The notes beneath the pieces were generated by a model. That model was not told the origin of the DNA and ran no database searches. It saw nothing but the letters and a program-made list of their open reading frames with translations. The position numbers were made by a program, and so were the translations under genes. Shown piece by piece: positions 1-9,339 of a DNA stretch of 64,000 bases. This DNA is from Candidatus Krumholzibacteriia bacterium. GTDB lineage: Bacteria; Krumholzibacteriota; Krumholzibacteriia; LZORAL124-64-63. Location of the stretch: the NCBI GenBank assembly GCA_016744705.1, contig JADGDU010000003.1:158145-222144 (forward strand). Reading direction: 5' to 3'. The first letter of the stretch is position 1; each line of letters opens with the position of its first letter.

Positions 1-166
1 CATCCAGGCGGGACCGCAAAAATCCTAAACCACCGTCTTGCATGATGGAGTCGGCCAAGCCTGCACTCTTGGAGCGGGATGGCAGGGCCACAGGGCTATC
101 AGAACCTTTGGATATGGATGGTTTATTCACTGTTGGCAATAGCTGAGCGGCCAATGGACTGATCAT
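1..166 (-). CDS. partial hypothetical protein behind a sigma-28 promoter (N-terminus only)
   Basis: The reading frame opens at an ATG (166-164) six bases after a strong GGAGG on the minus strand and stays open to the window edge. About 55 residues are visible, beginning MISPLAAQLLPTVNKPSIS. They are Ser/Pro/Leu-rich, without a signal peptide or any motif I recognise. A consensus-like sigma-28 promoter lies 78-104 bases upstream of the ATG, so a late flagellar or chemotaxis role is inferred from regulation only. The protein family cannot be named from this fragment. Confidence 0.6.
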   Translation of the reverse strand, partial: MISPLAAQLLPTVNKPSISKGSDSPVALPSRSKSAGLADSIMQDGGLGFLRSRLD

Positions 167-208
167 GAGGGCTCCTCCCGAATTCCAGAAAAGGGGTTCC
201 CGCCCCCA

Positions 209-232
209 ACCCGGAAACGCCTTTTTCCGGGT
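209..232. other. inverted repeat in the 5' leader of the partial sigma-28 gene
   Basis: The nine-base arms ACCCGGAAA and TTTCCGGGT flank a six-base loop. The repeat lies just downstream of the predicted sigma-28 start site and upstream of the Shine-Dalgarno sequence at 171-178. No T tract follows on either strand, so an ordinary intrinsic terminator is unlikely. A leader hairpin affecting stability or translation is possible. Confidence 0.5.
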
Positions 233-243
233 ACACCCTGTAA

Positions 244-270
244 TTATCGGCAGGAAAAGCTATAACTTGA
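244..270 (-). promoter_or_regulatory. sigma-28 (FliA) promoter
   Basis: On the minus strand TCAAGTTA (270-263) is followed by exactly 11 bases and then GCCGATAA (251-244). The known FliA consensus is TAAAGTTT-N11-GCCGATAA, so the -10 matches 8 of 8 and the -35 matches 6 of 8 with ideal spacing. It points at the partial gene starting at 166 and would give a leader of about 70 bases. Confidence 0.75.
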
Positions 271-284
271 GATAAATTGGCCCA

Positions 285-773
285 TCAGTCGTCTTGAAGG
301 ATAATTTTCTTTTCGAATTCAAATTCATCTCGCACAGGAATTTGATAATAACCAACCCGAGGAACATTGGGCTTTAGCAGACGAATTTTGGTCATGCCGC
401 CAATGCGAACATTGGTCAAAACAAAATCCCGGCGCTGGAAAAAGCGGTGGGCATCCAAATTATCATTAGTAGTGATACACCAAATTTTTGAGCAGCCCAA
501 TTGGCGGGCGGTTTCTTCGATTTTTTCCAATAGCATGGTGCCCACACCATCAAATTGGCTGAGGCTGTCAATGGTGACCAATTCACATTCCCCACCGATG
601 ACATTGTAAGTGGCCACCCCAATACGTTCACGGCCAATGGTCACAATGAACCCAGGAAGCTTGTGAGGATCATGCACTTCATTGCGTGAAACGACAAAAT
701 CTCCACCGAAGAGAAGTTCGGTGCGTTCTTGGACCCAAGTCCTGTCATCATCAGAAAGCAGACTGACTTTCAT
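285..773 (-). CDS. GNAT-family N-acetyltransferase
   Basis: 162 residues from the internal ATG at 773. The frame is open upstream to 878, but the conserved fold starts after this Met. The centre resembles the GNAT acetyl-CoA-binding region: a beta-4 strand with CELVTIDSL, then the Q-x-x-G-x-G/A-like turn (QFDGVGTMLLEKIEETA), then a late strand KIWCITTNDN and the AHRFFQRRDF motif typical of the family. GNAT enzymes move an acetyl group from acetyl-CoA to an amine. The substrate is unknown. Its sequence does not allow it to be called PseH, although a pseudaminic-type locus lacking PseH lies 7 kb away. It stands alone, divergent from the Fe-S gene and followed by the sigma-28 promoter region. 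Confidence 0.75.
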   Translation of the reverse strand: MKVSLLSDDDRTWVQERTELLFGGDFVVSRNEVHDPHKLPGFIVTIGRERIGVATYNVIGGECELVTIDSLSQFDGVGTMLLEKIEETARQLGCSKIWCITTNDNLDAHRFFQRRDFVLTNVRIGGMTKIRLLKPNVPRVGYYQIPVRDEFEFEKKIILQDD

Positions 774-1036
774 TTGGTTTTTCCCGGCTGGATGTGATTC
801 TCCATGACGTATCCGTGATGAATCAATAGTGGGAAACAGGTTCCCATGACGCAAGAAAATGGGGCCGACGTCCCACAAACAGCTCAGAGTGACATAACAA
901 TGACAAAACTGGACAACTTTGACTCTAATTAATTTGCAAGCCCTCCCTGACCTTGTTATTTTTGCAAGAAATCATGAAAACGCCCTGTTGATAAGGCTTT
1001 GATTCCACCACCCGGGCTCGGCCCGTTGGAGCTTCT

Positions 1037-2143
1037 GTGTTTCGTAAATCCACACCCGAACAACAACAGGCTAAAGCCCTACGCCACCGGCTCGTTTTCC
1101 AATCCCGCCCCCGGGCCCCTTTCAAAACACGGACTGCGGTGCAGGCCTTCTGTATGGTCACCATCCTTTGGATTGGTTGGCGGTTTTTCTCATGGGTGCA
1201 AGGACTTGAAAACGGAATCGTTACCGGCAGCCGGCCACCGGGAGTGGAAGGCTTCCTCCCCCTGAGTGCCCTCATGAGTTTGCGTCATCTTTTTGAAAGT
1301 GGCGAATTTTCCATGGTGCATCCGGCAGGATTGGTCATTTTGAGTCTGGTTCTGCTAACAGGCCTATTCCTGAAAAAAGCCTTCTGTTCATGGATCTGTC
1401 CTGTGGGGACTTTTGCAGAAATTTTGGCCCGTTTTTCCCATCGATTGTTCAAGCGTCGTTTGAAATTACCTGTATGGATCGACTACCCCTTGATGAGCTT
1501 GAAATATCTCCTACTGGCCTTTTTCGGTTACGCCATTTTTGTGACCATGACCCCACAACAGATCAGCGATTTTCTGGTGACGCCCTACAACAAAGTGGCC
1601 GATATCAAGATGCTGTATTTCTTCACCCACCTATCCACCTTCAGCCTTTGGACCCTGGTCATCCTCACGGCTCTGTCTTTCGTCCTGCCCTATTTCTGGT
1701 GCCGCTACCTCTGCCCTTACGGTGCCCTCATCGGGCTGGTTTCCCTGTTTTCCGTAACGAAGGTTACGCGCTCCATTCCCGATTGCACCAACTGCGGTAA
1801 ATGCGCCGCTGTTTGCCCCTCCTTCCTGGCCGTGGACTTAAAAACGTCCATCAACTCGGCGGAATGCACTGGTTGCCTGGAGTGTGTCACCAGCTGCCCC
1901 GAAGACAATGCGCTCCAGATGCGCACTCCCCGCTTATGGCGCCGGAATGTGAGGCCAGTAGTATTTGCTGCCCTGGTCTTTGGTATTTTCTTTGGCGGCA
2001 TGCAATTGGCCAAACTCAGTGGCTATTGGCACAGCAATGTTGATCAAGCTGAATTGGTGGATCGTATTGAAAAAGGCCTTGAGGGGCCCCAGTACGACCA
2101 CGTGGGGCGCCCGGCTCCTGATCGGGGACCCAATCACAGGTAA
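1037..2143 (+). CDS. polytopic membrane 4Fe-4S ferredoxin-type protein (NapH/NosR/CcoG-like)
   Basis: 368 residues from a GTG start with TTGGAG five bases upstream. It has about five hydrophobic segments (roughly 35-55, 97-113, 150-172, 200-222, 305-325). Two membrane-proximal CxxxCP motifs (CSWICP at 117-122, CRYLCP at 222-227) are followed by two ferredoxin clusters (CTNCGKCAAVCP at 250-261, CTGCLECVTSCP at 277-288). This arrangement is typical of the NapH/NosR/CcoG electron-transfer membrane proteins. It has no C-terminal Ig-like domain, so it is shorter than CcoG. It probably moves electrons between the quinone pool and a partner protein or metal centre. No partner enzyme is adjacent, so the acceptor is unknown. 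It sits 93 bases before the histidine kinase on the same strand. Confidence 0.75.
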   Translation: MFRKSTPEQQQAKALRHRLVFQSRPRAPFKTRTAVQAFCMVTILWIGWRFFSWVQGLENGIVTGSRPPGVEGFLPLSALMSLRHLFESGEFSMVHPAGLVILSLVLLTGLFLKKAFCSWICPVGTFAEILARFSHRLFKRRLKLPVWIDYPLMSLKYLLLAFFGYAIFVTMTPQQISDFLVTPYNKVADIKMLYFFTHLSTFSLWTLVILTALSFVLPYFWCRYLCPYGALIGLVSLFSVTKVTRSIPDCTNCGKCAAVCPSFLAVDLKTSINSAECTGCLECVTSCPEDNALQMRTPRLWRRNVRPVVFAALVFGIFFGGMQLAKLSGYWHSNVDQAELVDRIEKGLEGPQYDHVGRPAPDRGPNHR

Positions 2144-2236
2144 AGGTTTTTGACCTTCTGCCGATGGTGAGGAATGTAAAGTATTCTGTATCACTGCAGG
2201 GCGATTTTCATTCACATCCACTGGCAGAGGAAATTC

Positions 2237-4045
2237 ATGGCCGCTGTGGGCAAACAATCTGACATTCATATTCCGGAGCTTGACCAACTGGCCAATGCCG
2301 AGTTGTCCCGTCGCTCCCTCAGGGTGGCTTTCGTATATGTCCCCCTGACTATCATTGTTTCCTTGGTTACGGATCTTTTCCAAACCTACCCACTGCAATC
2401 TTCAGCTTATATTCTTCTTTTCCTGGTGTTTGGTGGGTTGCGTGCTCGCCTCGCAAAAGGCTTTAAGGATGGCCCCAGTCCCCATTCCTGGATGAAGAAA
2501 TTCATCCTTTACACAATGATTCCCGCCTTGGCTTTAGGGTCAGCCGCACCTTTGGTTTTCTATTCCCAGGGAGCGGAGTGGAATTTCATCATCTGTATCC
2601 TGAGTGTGACGGGTGCTTCGGCCGGAGCCGCCCTCAACCTCGCTCCACGCAAAGACATATTAAAGGCTTTTCAATGTGTCCTCTTGCTGCCCACAGCGGT
2701 GACATTGGGAGTCTTTGCGGAAGGAAGGGCCCAGGGTCTTTCTATTTTGGTTTTGTTATGGCTCGGGCAAGCTTTGGTTTTGGGCCTTTATTTTCACAGG
2801 GAATTCTGGTCTGGAATGAAGAGTCGTTATCATCTGAAAATCCGGGCAGCCGCCTTGGAAGAAGCCCAGGAAAAAATGGAGATGGCCAGTAAAGCCAAAG
2901 GTGAATTTCTGGCTAACATGAGCCACGAAATCCGTACTCCCCTCAACGGCATCATCGGCATGACAGACCTGGTCCTGGAATCTGATTTGGATCCCCAACA
3001 ATTGGATTATTTGCAGGACGTCAAATCTTCCGGTGAAACCTTGCTGAAAATCATCAATGAGATTTTGGATTTTTCCAAAATTGAAGCTGACGGAATAGTG
3101 CTTGAATCCATTCCTTTTTCCCTGAAACAAGTGCTGGAAAAAGTGGCCCGCCCTCTGCGTTTTGCAGCTGAGAGCCAAGCCAACAAAATTATCATCGAAG
3201 TGGATCCTGACATTCCGGATAACCTGATGGGCGACCCCCACCGACTTTGGCAAATTCTGACCAACTTGGCAAGCAATGCCAACAAGTTTACGGAAAATGG
3301 GAGCATCACTCTCAGGGCTAAAAAACAAGGCCAAATGGGAGGGCGCTCTTCCCTGATGCTCCAAGTGTGTGATACTGGCGTGGGAATTCCTCCAGAGGCC
3401 CAAGCCTCAATCTTTCAAGCTTTCAGCCAGGCCGATGGCTCAACCACCCGAAAATTTGGTGGCACCGGCCTGGGACTCGCCATTTCCAAACAATTGGTGG
3501 AATTGATGGATGGCGCCATCACCTTGACCAGTTCGGAAGGCAAGGGAAGCATTTTTGCCCTTTTGTTGTCCTTTGAACACGCTCCGATCCAAGAACTGAG
3601 AGCCACAAAACCACGGCCAAGGGAATGTGAAGAAGATTTATCCGGCCTTCGTATTTTATTGGCCGAAGACAACACCGTGAACGCCAAGCTGGCAACCAAA
3701 CTGCTGGAAAAATCAGGCATCTTGGTAGAATGGGTCCAGAATGGGCAAATGGCATTTGAAGCTTGGAAGGAGAACTCTTTTGACATTGTTTTGATGGATG
3801 TGCAAATGCCCGTGCTGGATGGATTCGAAGCCACGGCCCTGATCAGAGATGCCGAAAAGGCAACCGGCAACCACGTGCCCATCATTGCCTTGACGGCCCA
3901 CGCCATTGATGGATATCGCGACCATTGCCTGGAGAAAGGCATGGATGATTTCCTCACCAAGCCAATAAAACCGCAGCGCCTGCGAGATTCCCTCACCCTT
4001 TGGGCCCCACAGGCACCTCATCAGTCAGAACCACAATCCGTTTGA
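2237..4045 (+). CDS. membrane hybrid sensor histidine kinase with receiver domain
   Basis: 602 residues with AGAGGA six bases before the ATG. The N-terminal part (about 30-190) has six hydrophobic segments, and a short coiled coil (200-222) leads into HisKA with the H-box at His230 ([12 protein letters not shown]). The HATPase domain shows an N-box ([13 protein letters not shown], about 343-355), G1 (DTGVGI, 379-384) and G2 (GTGLGLAIS, 409-417). A C-terminal receiver (about 471-590) has acidic residues AEDN (476-479), phospho-acceptor Asp521 (LMDVQMP) and Lys575 (TKP). All phosphorelay residues are present, so it should be active. The input looks membrane-embedded with no periplasmic sensor domain. 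No cognate regulator is adjacent. Its 3' end overlaps the convergent mogA gene by 25 bases. Confidence 0.92.
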   Translation: MAAVGKQSDIHIPELDQLANAELSRRSLRVAFVYVPLTIIVSLVTDLFQTYPLQSSAYILLFLVFGGLRARLAKGFKDGPSPHSWMKKFILYTMIPALALGSAAPLVFYSQGAEWNFIICILSVTGASAGAALNLAPRKDILKAFQCVLLLPTAVTLGVFAEGRAQGLSILVLLWLGQALVLGLYFHREFWSGMKSRYHLKIRAAALEEAQEKMEMASKAKGEFLANMSHEIRTPLNGIIGMTDLVLESDLDPQQLDYLQDVKSSGETLLKIINEILDFSKIEADGIVLESIPFSLKQVLEKVARPLRFAAESQANKIIIEVDPDIPDNLMGDPHRLWQILTNLASNANKFTENGSITLRAKKQGQMGGRSSLMLQVCDTGVGIPPEAQASIFQAFSQADGSTTRKFGGTGLGLAISKQLVELMDGAITLTSSEGKGSIFALLLSFEHAPIQELRATKPRPRECEEDLSGLRILLAEDNTVNAKLATKLLEKSGILVEWVQNGQMAFEAWKENSFDIVLMDVQMPVLDGFEATALIRDAEKATGNHVPIIALTAHAIDGYRDHCLEKGMDDFLTKPIKPQRLRDSLTLWAPQAPHQSEPQSV

Positions 4046-4533
4046 TCGCCTTGCAATTTTGCCACCAAATGACCCACGGCAGGCCAAACCGCTTCCAGGT
4101 TTTCCAAAGCTGCTCGGGGGCTGCCCGGCAGATTGATGATCAGGCTGCTGCCTCGGGTTCCAGCCAAAGCACGGCTGACGATAGCGTGAGGAGATTTTTC
4201 CAGGCTGAAGGCCCGCATGCGTTCACCAAATCCCGGCATCACTCGGTCCAACACAGCGGTGGTGGCTTCGGGGGTCACATCCCGGGCAGATACACCGGTG
4301 CCACCGCAGGTGAGAATCAGATCAAAGGCATCCTCATCTGACCACTTGATCAGACAACGTTCAATCTGCTGCTGATCATCAGGCAACAGGTCCAGCAAAA
4401 TTTCTTTATGACCTGAATGGCGAAGAAAATCGACCAGGGCGGGACCACTGGTATCTTCCCGCAAACCCTTTGAGCCTTTGTCACTCAGCACCAGGACGGC
4501 GCAGCGCAGTGGCTGAAATGTATGTTTCGTCAA
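4021..4533 (-). CDS. mogA: MogA/MoaB-family molybdopterin biosynthesis protein
   Basis: 170 residues, one MoCF-biosynthesis domain. The family binds and adenylylates molybdopterin before molybdenum insertion. Visible motifs are [11 protein letters not shown] (N-terminal strand-loop), [16 protein letters not shown] (the conserved GGTG nucleotide/MPT loop) and [13 protein letters not shown] near the C-terminus. The TTG start at 4533 overlaps the moaC stop as TTGA, with GGAGG six bases upstream, so the genes are translationally coupled. Together with moaC and the MoeA-like gene it forms the last part of a molybdenum cofactor operon. MogA and MoaB cannot be separated by eye. Confidence 0.88.
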   Translation of the reverse strand: MTKHTFQPLRCAVLVLSDKGSKGLREDTSGPALVDFLRHSGHKEILLDLLPDDQQQIERCLIKWSDEDAFDLILTCGGTGVSARDVTPEATTAVLDRVMPGFGERMRAFSLEKSPHAIVSRALAGTRGSSLIINLPGSPRAALENLEAVWPAVGHLVAKLQGDQTDCGSD

Positions 4534-5012
4534 GACTTGCCTCCCCGGTCATAGACACCACTTTTGCCCCCACTTTTGTAGAGCAATTGCACAGGCCCAA
4601 TGGAGATTCCCTTGTCCATACCTTTGCACATATCATAGATGGTCAGGGCAGCCACGGTGGCCCCGGTCATGGCTTCCATTTCCACGCCGGTTTTTTCCAA
4701 GGCCACCACTTCACACACGGCAGAGATGGAGCCGGCATCCAGATCGTGATGGAAGTTCATGCTGGCATGATGAATGGCTAAGGGGTGGGCCAAGGGAATC
4801 AGATCGGAGGTCTTTTTCACAGCCACGATAGCCGCCAAACGGGCCACTCCCAGAACATCACCTTTGGTGGTATCCTGATCCAGGACTTTGGCCAGAAGGT
4901 CAGGAGTCAATTGCACCACAGCTTCAGCACGCGCCTTGCGTTGCGTGGCAGGCTTGCCGCTGACGTCCACCATATGGGCCTGTCCCTGTTTGTCAAAATG
5001 ATTGAACGCCAT
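4530..5012 (-). CDS. moaC: cyclic pyranopterin monophosphate synthase MoaC
   Basis: 160 residues from the ATG at 5012, with GAGGAG six bases upstream. The longer open frame to 5087 overlaps the MoeA-like gene and is not needed. MoaC converts the MoaA product to cyclic pyranopterin monophosphate in molybdenum cofactor synthesis. Family hallmarks are MVDVSGKPATQRKARA near the N-terminus, KGDVLGVARLAAI, the LIPLAHPLAIHHA metal/substrate loop, VEMEAMTGATVAALTIYDMCK and a C-terminal KSGGKSG. Length matches the family. It lies 13 bases after the MoeA-like gene. No moaA, moaE or moaD is in the window. Confidence 0.95.
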   Translation of the reverse strand: MAFNHFDKQGQAHMVDVSGKPATQRKARAEAVVQLTPDLLAKVLDQDTTKGDVLGVARLAAIVAVKKTSDLIPLAHPLAIHHASMNFHHDLDAGSISAVCEVVALEKTGVEMEAMTGATVAALTIYDMCKGMDKGISIGPVQLLYKSGGKSGVYDRGGKS

Positions 5013-5025
5013 GAGCTTCTCCTCT

Positions 5026-6045
5026 TTATCCGATACCAAAAGTGCAATCGGGGAAATGGTCTTCGGCACCGGGCTGGGCCAGCCCACCGTGCCCCAAACG
5101 ATGAATGTCTTCGTCGCTGATGGGAATGCGGGCCAACAAACGAGGCAACATCACATCCAGAGCCGTGGCTTTGTGGAATATGGTGGCGGCGGGTACGGCA
5201 CAAACTGAAATGCCACCGCATTGGCCCATGGTGAAATTGTTGCCAGGCTGTACCGGCATGCCACGCACGGTGAAACGAACTCCGGCATCTTCCATGGCCA
5301 GAACCGTCACATCATCCGGGTCTACCGAAGTGCCTCCGGTGACAAAGACGATATCACTATTTCCAACGGCTTGTTTAACCTCGGCACTGATGCGTCCCCG
5401 GTCATCGGGAATGATCGTACTGTAGTTGACTTCCACACCGAAGGGCTTCAGGGTTTCTTGCAAACGCGGCAAAAAAGCATCTTTGATGCGCCCTTCGTAA
5501 ACTTCACTGCCGGTCACCAGGACAGACGCCGTTTTCACCACATAGGGCTCAACCGCCAGCAGCGGCGAGTCCAACTCCGCCACCACTTGATCAATGATGG
5601 TGGGGTCACAAGTCAGAGGCACGATGCGAAAACCGGCCAGCAGTTGCCCTGCCTGTACGGGAAAATTATTGGGAATTGTCACCAGAGTGGGAATAGCCAG
5701 GCGGTTGATGCGGTAAAGACGTTCAGGGTCCACACGGAACACTCCGGGTACGGCCGCCCGAAAATTGATTTTGCCTTCACTGGGCTCAGCATCATGGTCA
5801 ACATTTCCCCCGGCAGCCAGAGGAGCCACCGTCTTTGCGGCATCATCTTCATGAATATCGGTGTCGCCATCCTCCACGATATATATGGAATTTTTACCCA
5901 AGTCCAGCAGACGAGGCACATCTTCAGCCTGGATCACATGGCCTCTGCGAAAAGCCACCCGTTTCATTTTTTTTGCGGCGACAATCTCGGTGATGTCATG
6001 ACCTAATGACAACCCCAGAGCATCTTCCACATTCACTTTACGCAT
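5026..6045 (-). CDS. MoeA-like molybdopterin-binding protein
   Basis: 339 residues from the ATG at 6045, which overlaps the dehydrogenase stop by eight bases. The N-terminal half resembles the MoeA domain of short molybdopterin-binding proteins (LGHDITEI, FRRGHVIQAEDVPRLLDLG). The second half carries a MoCF-biosynthesis fold: VLVTGSEVYEGRIKD, then DDRGRISAEVKQAV, the VTGGTSVDPDDVT loop and MPVQPGNNFTMG. It is shorter than canonical MoeA (about 400 residues) and lacks the usual C-terminal beta-domain. A role in molybdenum insertion or cofactor binding is inferred, supported by the moaC and mogA genes immediately downstream. Confidence 0.8.
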   Translation of the reverse strand: MRKVNVEDALGLSLGHDITEIVAAKKMKRVAFRRGHVIQAEDVPRLLDLGKNSIYIVEDGDTDIHEDDAAKTVAPLAAGGNVDHDAEPSEGKINFRAAVPGVFRVDPERLYRINRLAIPTLVTIPNNFPVQAGQLLAGFRIVPLTCDPTIIDQVVAELDSPLLAVEPYVVKTASVLVTGSEVYEGRIKDAFLPRLQETLKPFGVEVNYSTIIPDDRGRISAEVKQAVGNSDIVFVTGGTSVDPDDVTVLAMEDAGVRFTVRGMPVQPGNNFTMGQCGGISVCAVPAATIFHKATALDVMLPRLLARIPISDEDIHRLGHGGLAQPGAEDHFPDCTFGIG

Positions 6046-7372
6046 TTTCAAACCACCGATCTTCCAGCAGAGATTCAATGATGCGCACGCCCCGATGCCC
6101 AAAGATTGGATGCGGTTGCAGAGAGAAATCATCTGCCAGATTCATTGCTGTACGGGCCGGGGCCAAGCCACCGGTCCGGGAAGTTTCCAGAACCTGCAGA
6201 GTAGTTCTGAAGACACTGTGCTGCCAGTCACGTTCCAGATGGCGTTCGATAAATTCGTCGTTATTCACATAACCGTAGGCTTCGTTGGCGCAATTAACAA
6301 TGCCCATGCGGTTGGTCAGGAAATCGGGTACGTACACGATTCCGGCTGCGAAGAGGGCCGCATCGTCCCGAGCTGCGTCTTCCAACTGGTTGTTGGATGC
6401 TCCACAAACAATACGCGCCTTAATGGTGGGAATCGTGGCTGGATTCAAAATGGCTCCCGTGGCGCAGGGCGCCACAATATCGCATTCCTCAGCCAGGATG
6501 TCGTGATTGCCCACGGCCACAATACGTGTTTCCAATTCCTGGTCTTCTGTAAGGAGGCCATCCAGAGCGGCCCGCAGATTGTCTGCTAGGCTTTCATTGA
6601 TATCGGCTGCCACCACTTTGCTCACACCTTTTTCAAAAAGGAAACCAATGAGCGGGGATCCCACATTACCCATACCCTGAACCGCCACTGTTTTGCCTTC
6701 CAAAGTGCCCATCCCGGCAAACTCCAGGGCAGCCTCCATGCCAGCCACCACACCCCGGGCAGTGGGAGCTGAAGGGTTGCCACTGCCACCGAGGGCCGCA
6801 GGAATGCAGGTGGTGAAACGGCTGGTGGCAAAAACATTGGCCATATCCACCACATGGGTGCCCACATCTTCGGCCGTCACATAACAGCCCCGCAAATCCG
6901 AAAGCAGGCGGCCATAATCCTGGTAAATGTCCTCGCGCAGCGCGGGGTCGGTTTTCACCTGGTCCGGATTATGGGCCATGACACCTTTGCCACCACCCCA
7001 CCAAAGACCTGCCAATGCGTTTTTCCGAGTCATGCCCTTAGCCAGACGCATGCCATCGCGCAGGTAATCCTCCATGGTATCATAACTCCAGTAGCGCACT
7101 CCACCGGCGGCCTGGCCTCGGCATGTGCGATGCACAAAGGCGCCCTGCAAGGTCTCATGTTTTTCGGAAACCTGAAAAAACAAACCCTCGTGCCCCATGA
7201 AATCGCGCTTGTCGTTGTTAATAAAATCGGCCAATGATTGCAATTCCTTGTGACTGGCCATCACCTGACCGTTCTTCTGGTCCAACGCCAGGTGGAAACG
7301 GTGGATATTGCATGATTTCAGCCATTTGACAAATTCCGTAGGGGAAATAGCGAGAAGGTTTACCTGTGTCAT
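6038..7372 (-). CDS. Glu/Leu/Phe/Val dehydrogenase family protein
   Basis: 444 residues from the ATG at 7372, preceded by AAGGA; an upstream Met at 7453 lacks support. The enzyme class deaminates amino acids oxidatively with NAD(P)+. The substrate-side region shows the catalytic lysine loop LWWGGGKGVM and the TAEDVGTHVVDM segment. The Rossmann domain has VQGMGNVGSPLIGFL and a following AADIN, where the acidic residue after beta-2 suggests NAD preference. CGASNNQLED follows. The overall pattern is nearer leucine/amino-acid dehydrogenases than hexameric glutamate dehydrogenase, but the substrate is not fixed. It is the first gene of the minus-strand run that continues into molybdenum cofactor genes; the metabolic link is not obvious. 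Confidence 0.85.
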   Translation of the reverse strand: MTQVNLLAISPTEFVKWLKSCNIHRFHLALDQKNGQVMASHKELQSLADFINNDKRDFMGHEGLFFQVSEKHETLQGAFVHRTCRGQAAGGVRYWSYDTMEDYLRDGMRLAKGMTRKNALAGLWWGGGKGVMAHNPDQVKTDPALREDIYQDYGRLLSDLRGCYVTAEDVGTHVVDMANVFATSRFTTCIPAALGGSGNPSAPTARGVVAGMEAALEFAGMGTLEGKTVAVQGMGNVGSPLIGFLFEKGVSKVVAADINESLADNLRAALDGLLTEDQELETRIVAVGNHDILAEECDIVAPCATGAILNPATIPTIKARIVCGASNNQLEDAARDDAALFAAGIVYVPDFLTNRMGIVNCANEAYGYVNNDEFIERHLERDWQHSVFRTTLQVLETSRTGGLAPARTAMNLADDFSLQPHPIFGHRGVRIIESLLEDRWFENA

Positions 7373-7516
7373 GTGCGTATCCTTGGCTGGGGTTGAGAAG
7401 ATATTTCTCCAATGTGGCGAAGCTTTGCCCTCTGGGCAACTAACAGGTTTCATTATTTTTTTCCGGGTGGTACATTAACTAAAATTTGAATCCACTTTGT
7501 AAAGGATACAAAACCG

Positions 7517-8560
7517 TTGGAATCACAAAATTACGAAGGCAAAACTGTCCTGATCACCGGGGGAACCGGCTCATTGGGTTGGTCTCTGGTGACACGCTTT
7601 CTGCAAACTGACATTCGCAGAATCATCATTTATAGCCGTGATGAGTTTAAGCAATACCGGATGGAAAAACACTTTGCCAGCAATCGGGATCGGTTGCGCT
7701 TTTTCATTGGAGATGTGCGGGATCGGGACCGACTCCACAGAGCCTTTTCCGGTGTTGATATTGTCATCCACGCGGCCGCTCTCAAACATGTGCACCTCAT
7801 GGAATACAATCCTATTGAAGCAGTCAATACCAACATCCTCGGAGCTCGTAATATCGTCGATGCAGCCATTGACCGGGGCGTAAAAAAAGTGGTTGCCCTC
7901 AGTACGGACAAAGCCGTCAACCCCATCAATATTTATGGGGCAACCAAGCTGGTGAGCGACAAATTGTTTCGCTCGGCCCATGCTTACAGCGGCGATAGCG
8001 GCCCCTCTTTCACTGTGGTGCGTTATGGCAACGTGGTGGGAAGCCGCGGTTCTGTAATTCCGTTTTTTAAAGACTTGAAGCAACAGAAAGCCCCCCTGCT
8101 GCCCATCACCGACATGCGCATGACTCGTTTTTTCATCACCATGGAAGAAAGTGTCAATCTGGTGCTCAAAGCCCTGGAATTGGGCCATGGTGGGGAGTTG
8201 TTTATTTCGCGCATTCCTTCCTGCAGTATTGTTGACCTGGCTAAAGCCATTTACCCTGAAGCCAAACTCCACGAGACTGGTATCCGTGCCGGGGAAAAAT
8301 TGCATGAGGTCTTGTTGACTGAGGACGAAGCCCGCACCACTTACGACTATGGGGATCATTTTGTGGTCTACCCGCCCACATTTCAGTCCCAGGACCCAGC
8401 CAAGATTCGCGCCGGCGGAACTCTCGTCCCCAAGGATTTTTGCTTCTCCTCTGAAAACAATACCAACTGGCTAAATGTAGAAGATTTGCGCCAATTGATT
8501 GATGCCGTACAGGATCACGGAGACAAACTCCCTCCCTTTATCCCTGGCGGTAAGAACTGA
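7517..8560 (+). CDS. pseB: UDP-GlcNAc 4,6-dehydratase, PseB-like
   Basis: 347 residues from a TTG start with AAAGGA upstream. This SDR-type enzyme makes the 4-keto-6-deoxy sugar that begins pseudaminic-type nonulosonate synthesis. The Rossmann motif GGTGSLG is at 15-21. Catalytic residues as in PseB/FlaA1 are Asp131-Lys132 (STDKAVNP) and Tyr140 in YGATK. AALKHVHLMEYNP and RYGNVVGSRGSVIPFF are typical of the family. Length matches soluble PseB rather than membrane-anchored PglF/WbpM. It is the first gene of the long plus-strand glycan operon. Whether it inverts C5 (PseB) or not (LegB) cannot be proven from the sequence, but the PseC-like partner favours the pseudaminic branch. Confidence 0.88.
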   Translation: MESQNYEGKTVLITGGTGSLGWSLVTRFLQTDIRRIIIYSRDEFKQYRMEKHFASNRDRLRFFIGDVRDRDRLHRAFSGVDIVIHAAALKHVHLMEYNPIEAVNTNILGARNIVDAAIDRGVKKVVALSTDKAVNPINIYGATKLVSDKLFRSAHAYSGDSGPSFTVVRYGNVVGSRGSVIPFFKDLKQQKAPLLPITDMRMTRFFITMEESVNLVLKALELGHGGELFISRIPSCSIVDLAKAIYPEAKLHETGIRAGEKLHEVLLTEDEARTTYDYGDHFVVYPPTFQSQDPAKIRAGGTLVPKDFCFSSENNTNWLNVEDLRQLIDAVQDHGDKLPPFIPGGKN

Positions 8561-8580
8561 TTTTGGAGAAAGGCCCGGCC

Positions 8581-9339
8581 GTGGTGAATTATGATTTCAG
8601 TGGACATGTAGCCCTGGTCACTGGTGGCACAAAAGGCATTGGGCGCAGCATCGCCTTGGCCTTATTGGGATCCGGAGCCCAGGTGCTGGTCACTTACAGT
8701 CGCGACCAGAATTCCGCTGGTATATTCCAGGATTCCCTCAATAGCCAGCAAACGGCAGCCATGTTGCTGCTGCAAAGTGATGTTTCTGATCCAACCGAAA
8801 CCAAGAGACTGTTTCAGGAATCCCTGGCCCGGTTTGGCAAGCCACTGACCCTGGTGGTCAACAATGCCGGCATCCTGCAACAAGGTGATTTTCTCCAGTT
8901 GGACGAACAGTCATGGGACCGCACCTTGGAAGTAAATTTGAAGGGTCCCTTCCTCATAGGACAAGAACTTCTGCGCTCGGACGTAGCCGGTGCTTCCATG
9001 GTGAACATTTCTTCAGTGGGAGGGCAAACCGGCGGCCCCAAAGCTCCTGATTATTCCGCATCCAAAGCCGGACTCATCAGTTTGACACGCTCCATGGCTC
9101 GTTTGGGTGCGCCCCTGGGCATCAGGGTTAATGCTGTGGCCCCAGGTTGGATCCAGACTGACATTTTCACACCCTCCCAACTTCAGGATTTACAAAAAGA
9201 AGCGTCAAAAGTCATTCCTCTGGGACGGATGGGTACCCCCGACGAGGTGGCCAAATCTGTATTGTGGTTGCTTTCAGACGAATCATCATATCTGACGGGC
9301 CACTGCCTTAACGTTAACGGCGGCCTGTATTTTGGCTGA
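8581..9339 (+). CDS. FabG-like SDR oxidoreductase in the nonulosonate operon
   Basis: 252 residues from the GTG at 8581, seven bases after GGAGAAAGG; GTG 8584 or TTG 8563 are alternatives. It is a classical SDR: TGGTKGIGRS cofactor loop, NNAGI, a catalytic Ser in NISSVGG, Tyr and Lys in YSASKAG, then VNAVAPGWIQTD and a C-terminal LTGHCLNVNGG. The NADP(H)-dependent reduction or oxidation of a sugar or acyl intermediate is inferred from position. It lies between the PseB-like dehydratase and the first ATP-grasp gene, which it overlaps by eight bases. A standard pseudaminic acid pathway has no step for it, so it may tailor a side group. Confidence 0.85.
   Translation: MVNYDFSGHVALVTGGTKGIGRSIALALLGSGAQVLVTYSRDQNSAGIFQDSLNSQQTAAMLLLQSDVSDPTETKRLFQESLARFGKPLTLVVNNAGILQQGDFLQLDEQSWDRTLEVNLKGPFLIGQELLRSDVAGASMVNISSVGGQTGGPKAPDYSASKAGLISLTRSMARLGAPLGIRVNAVAPGWIQTDIFTPSQLQDLQKEASKVIPLGRMGTPDEVAKSVLWLLSDESSYLTGHCLNVNGGLYFG

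Noticed and set aside
4021..4045. 25-base overlap of the hybrid kinase and mogA as a special feature
   Set aside because: Short convergent overlaps of stop regions are common, and both proteins end at normal lengths.
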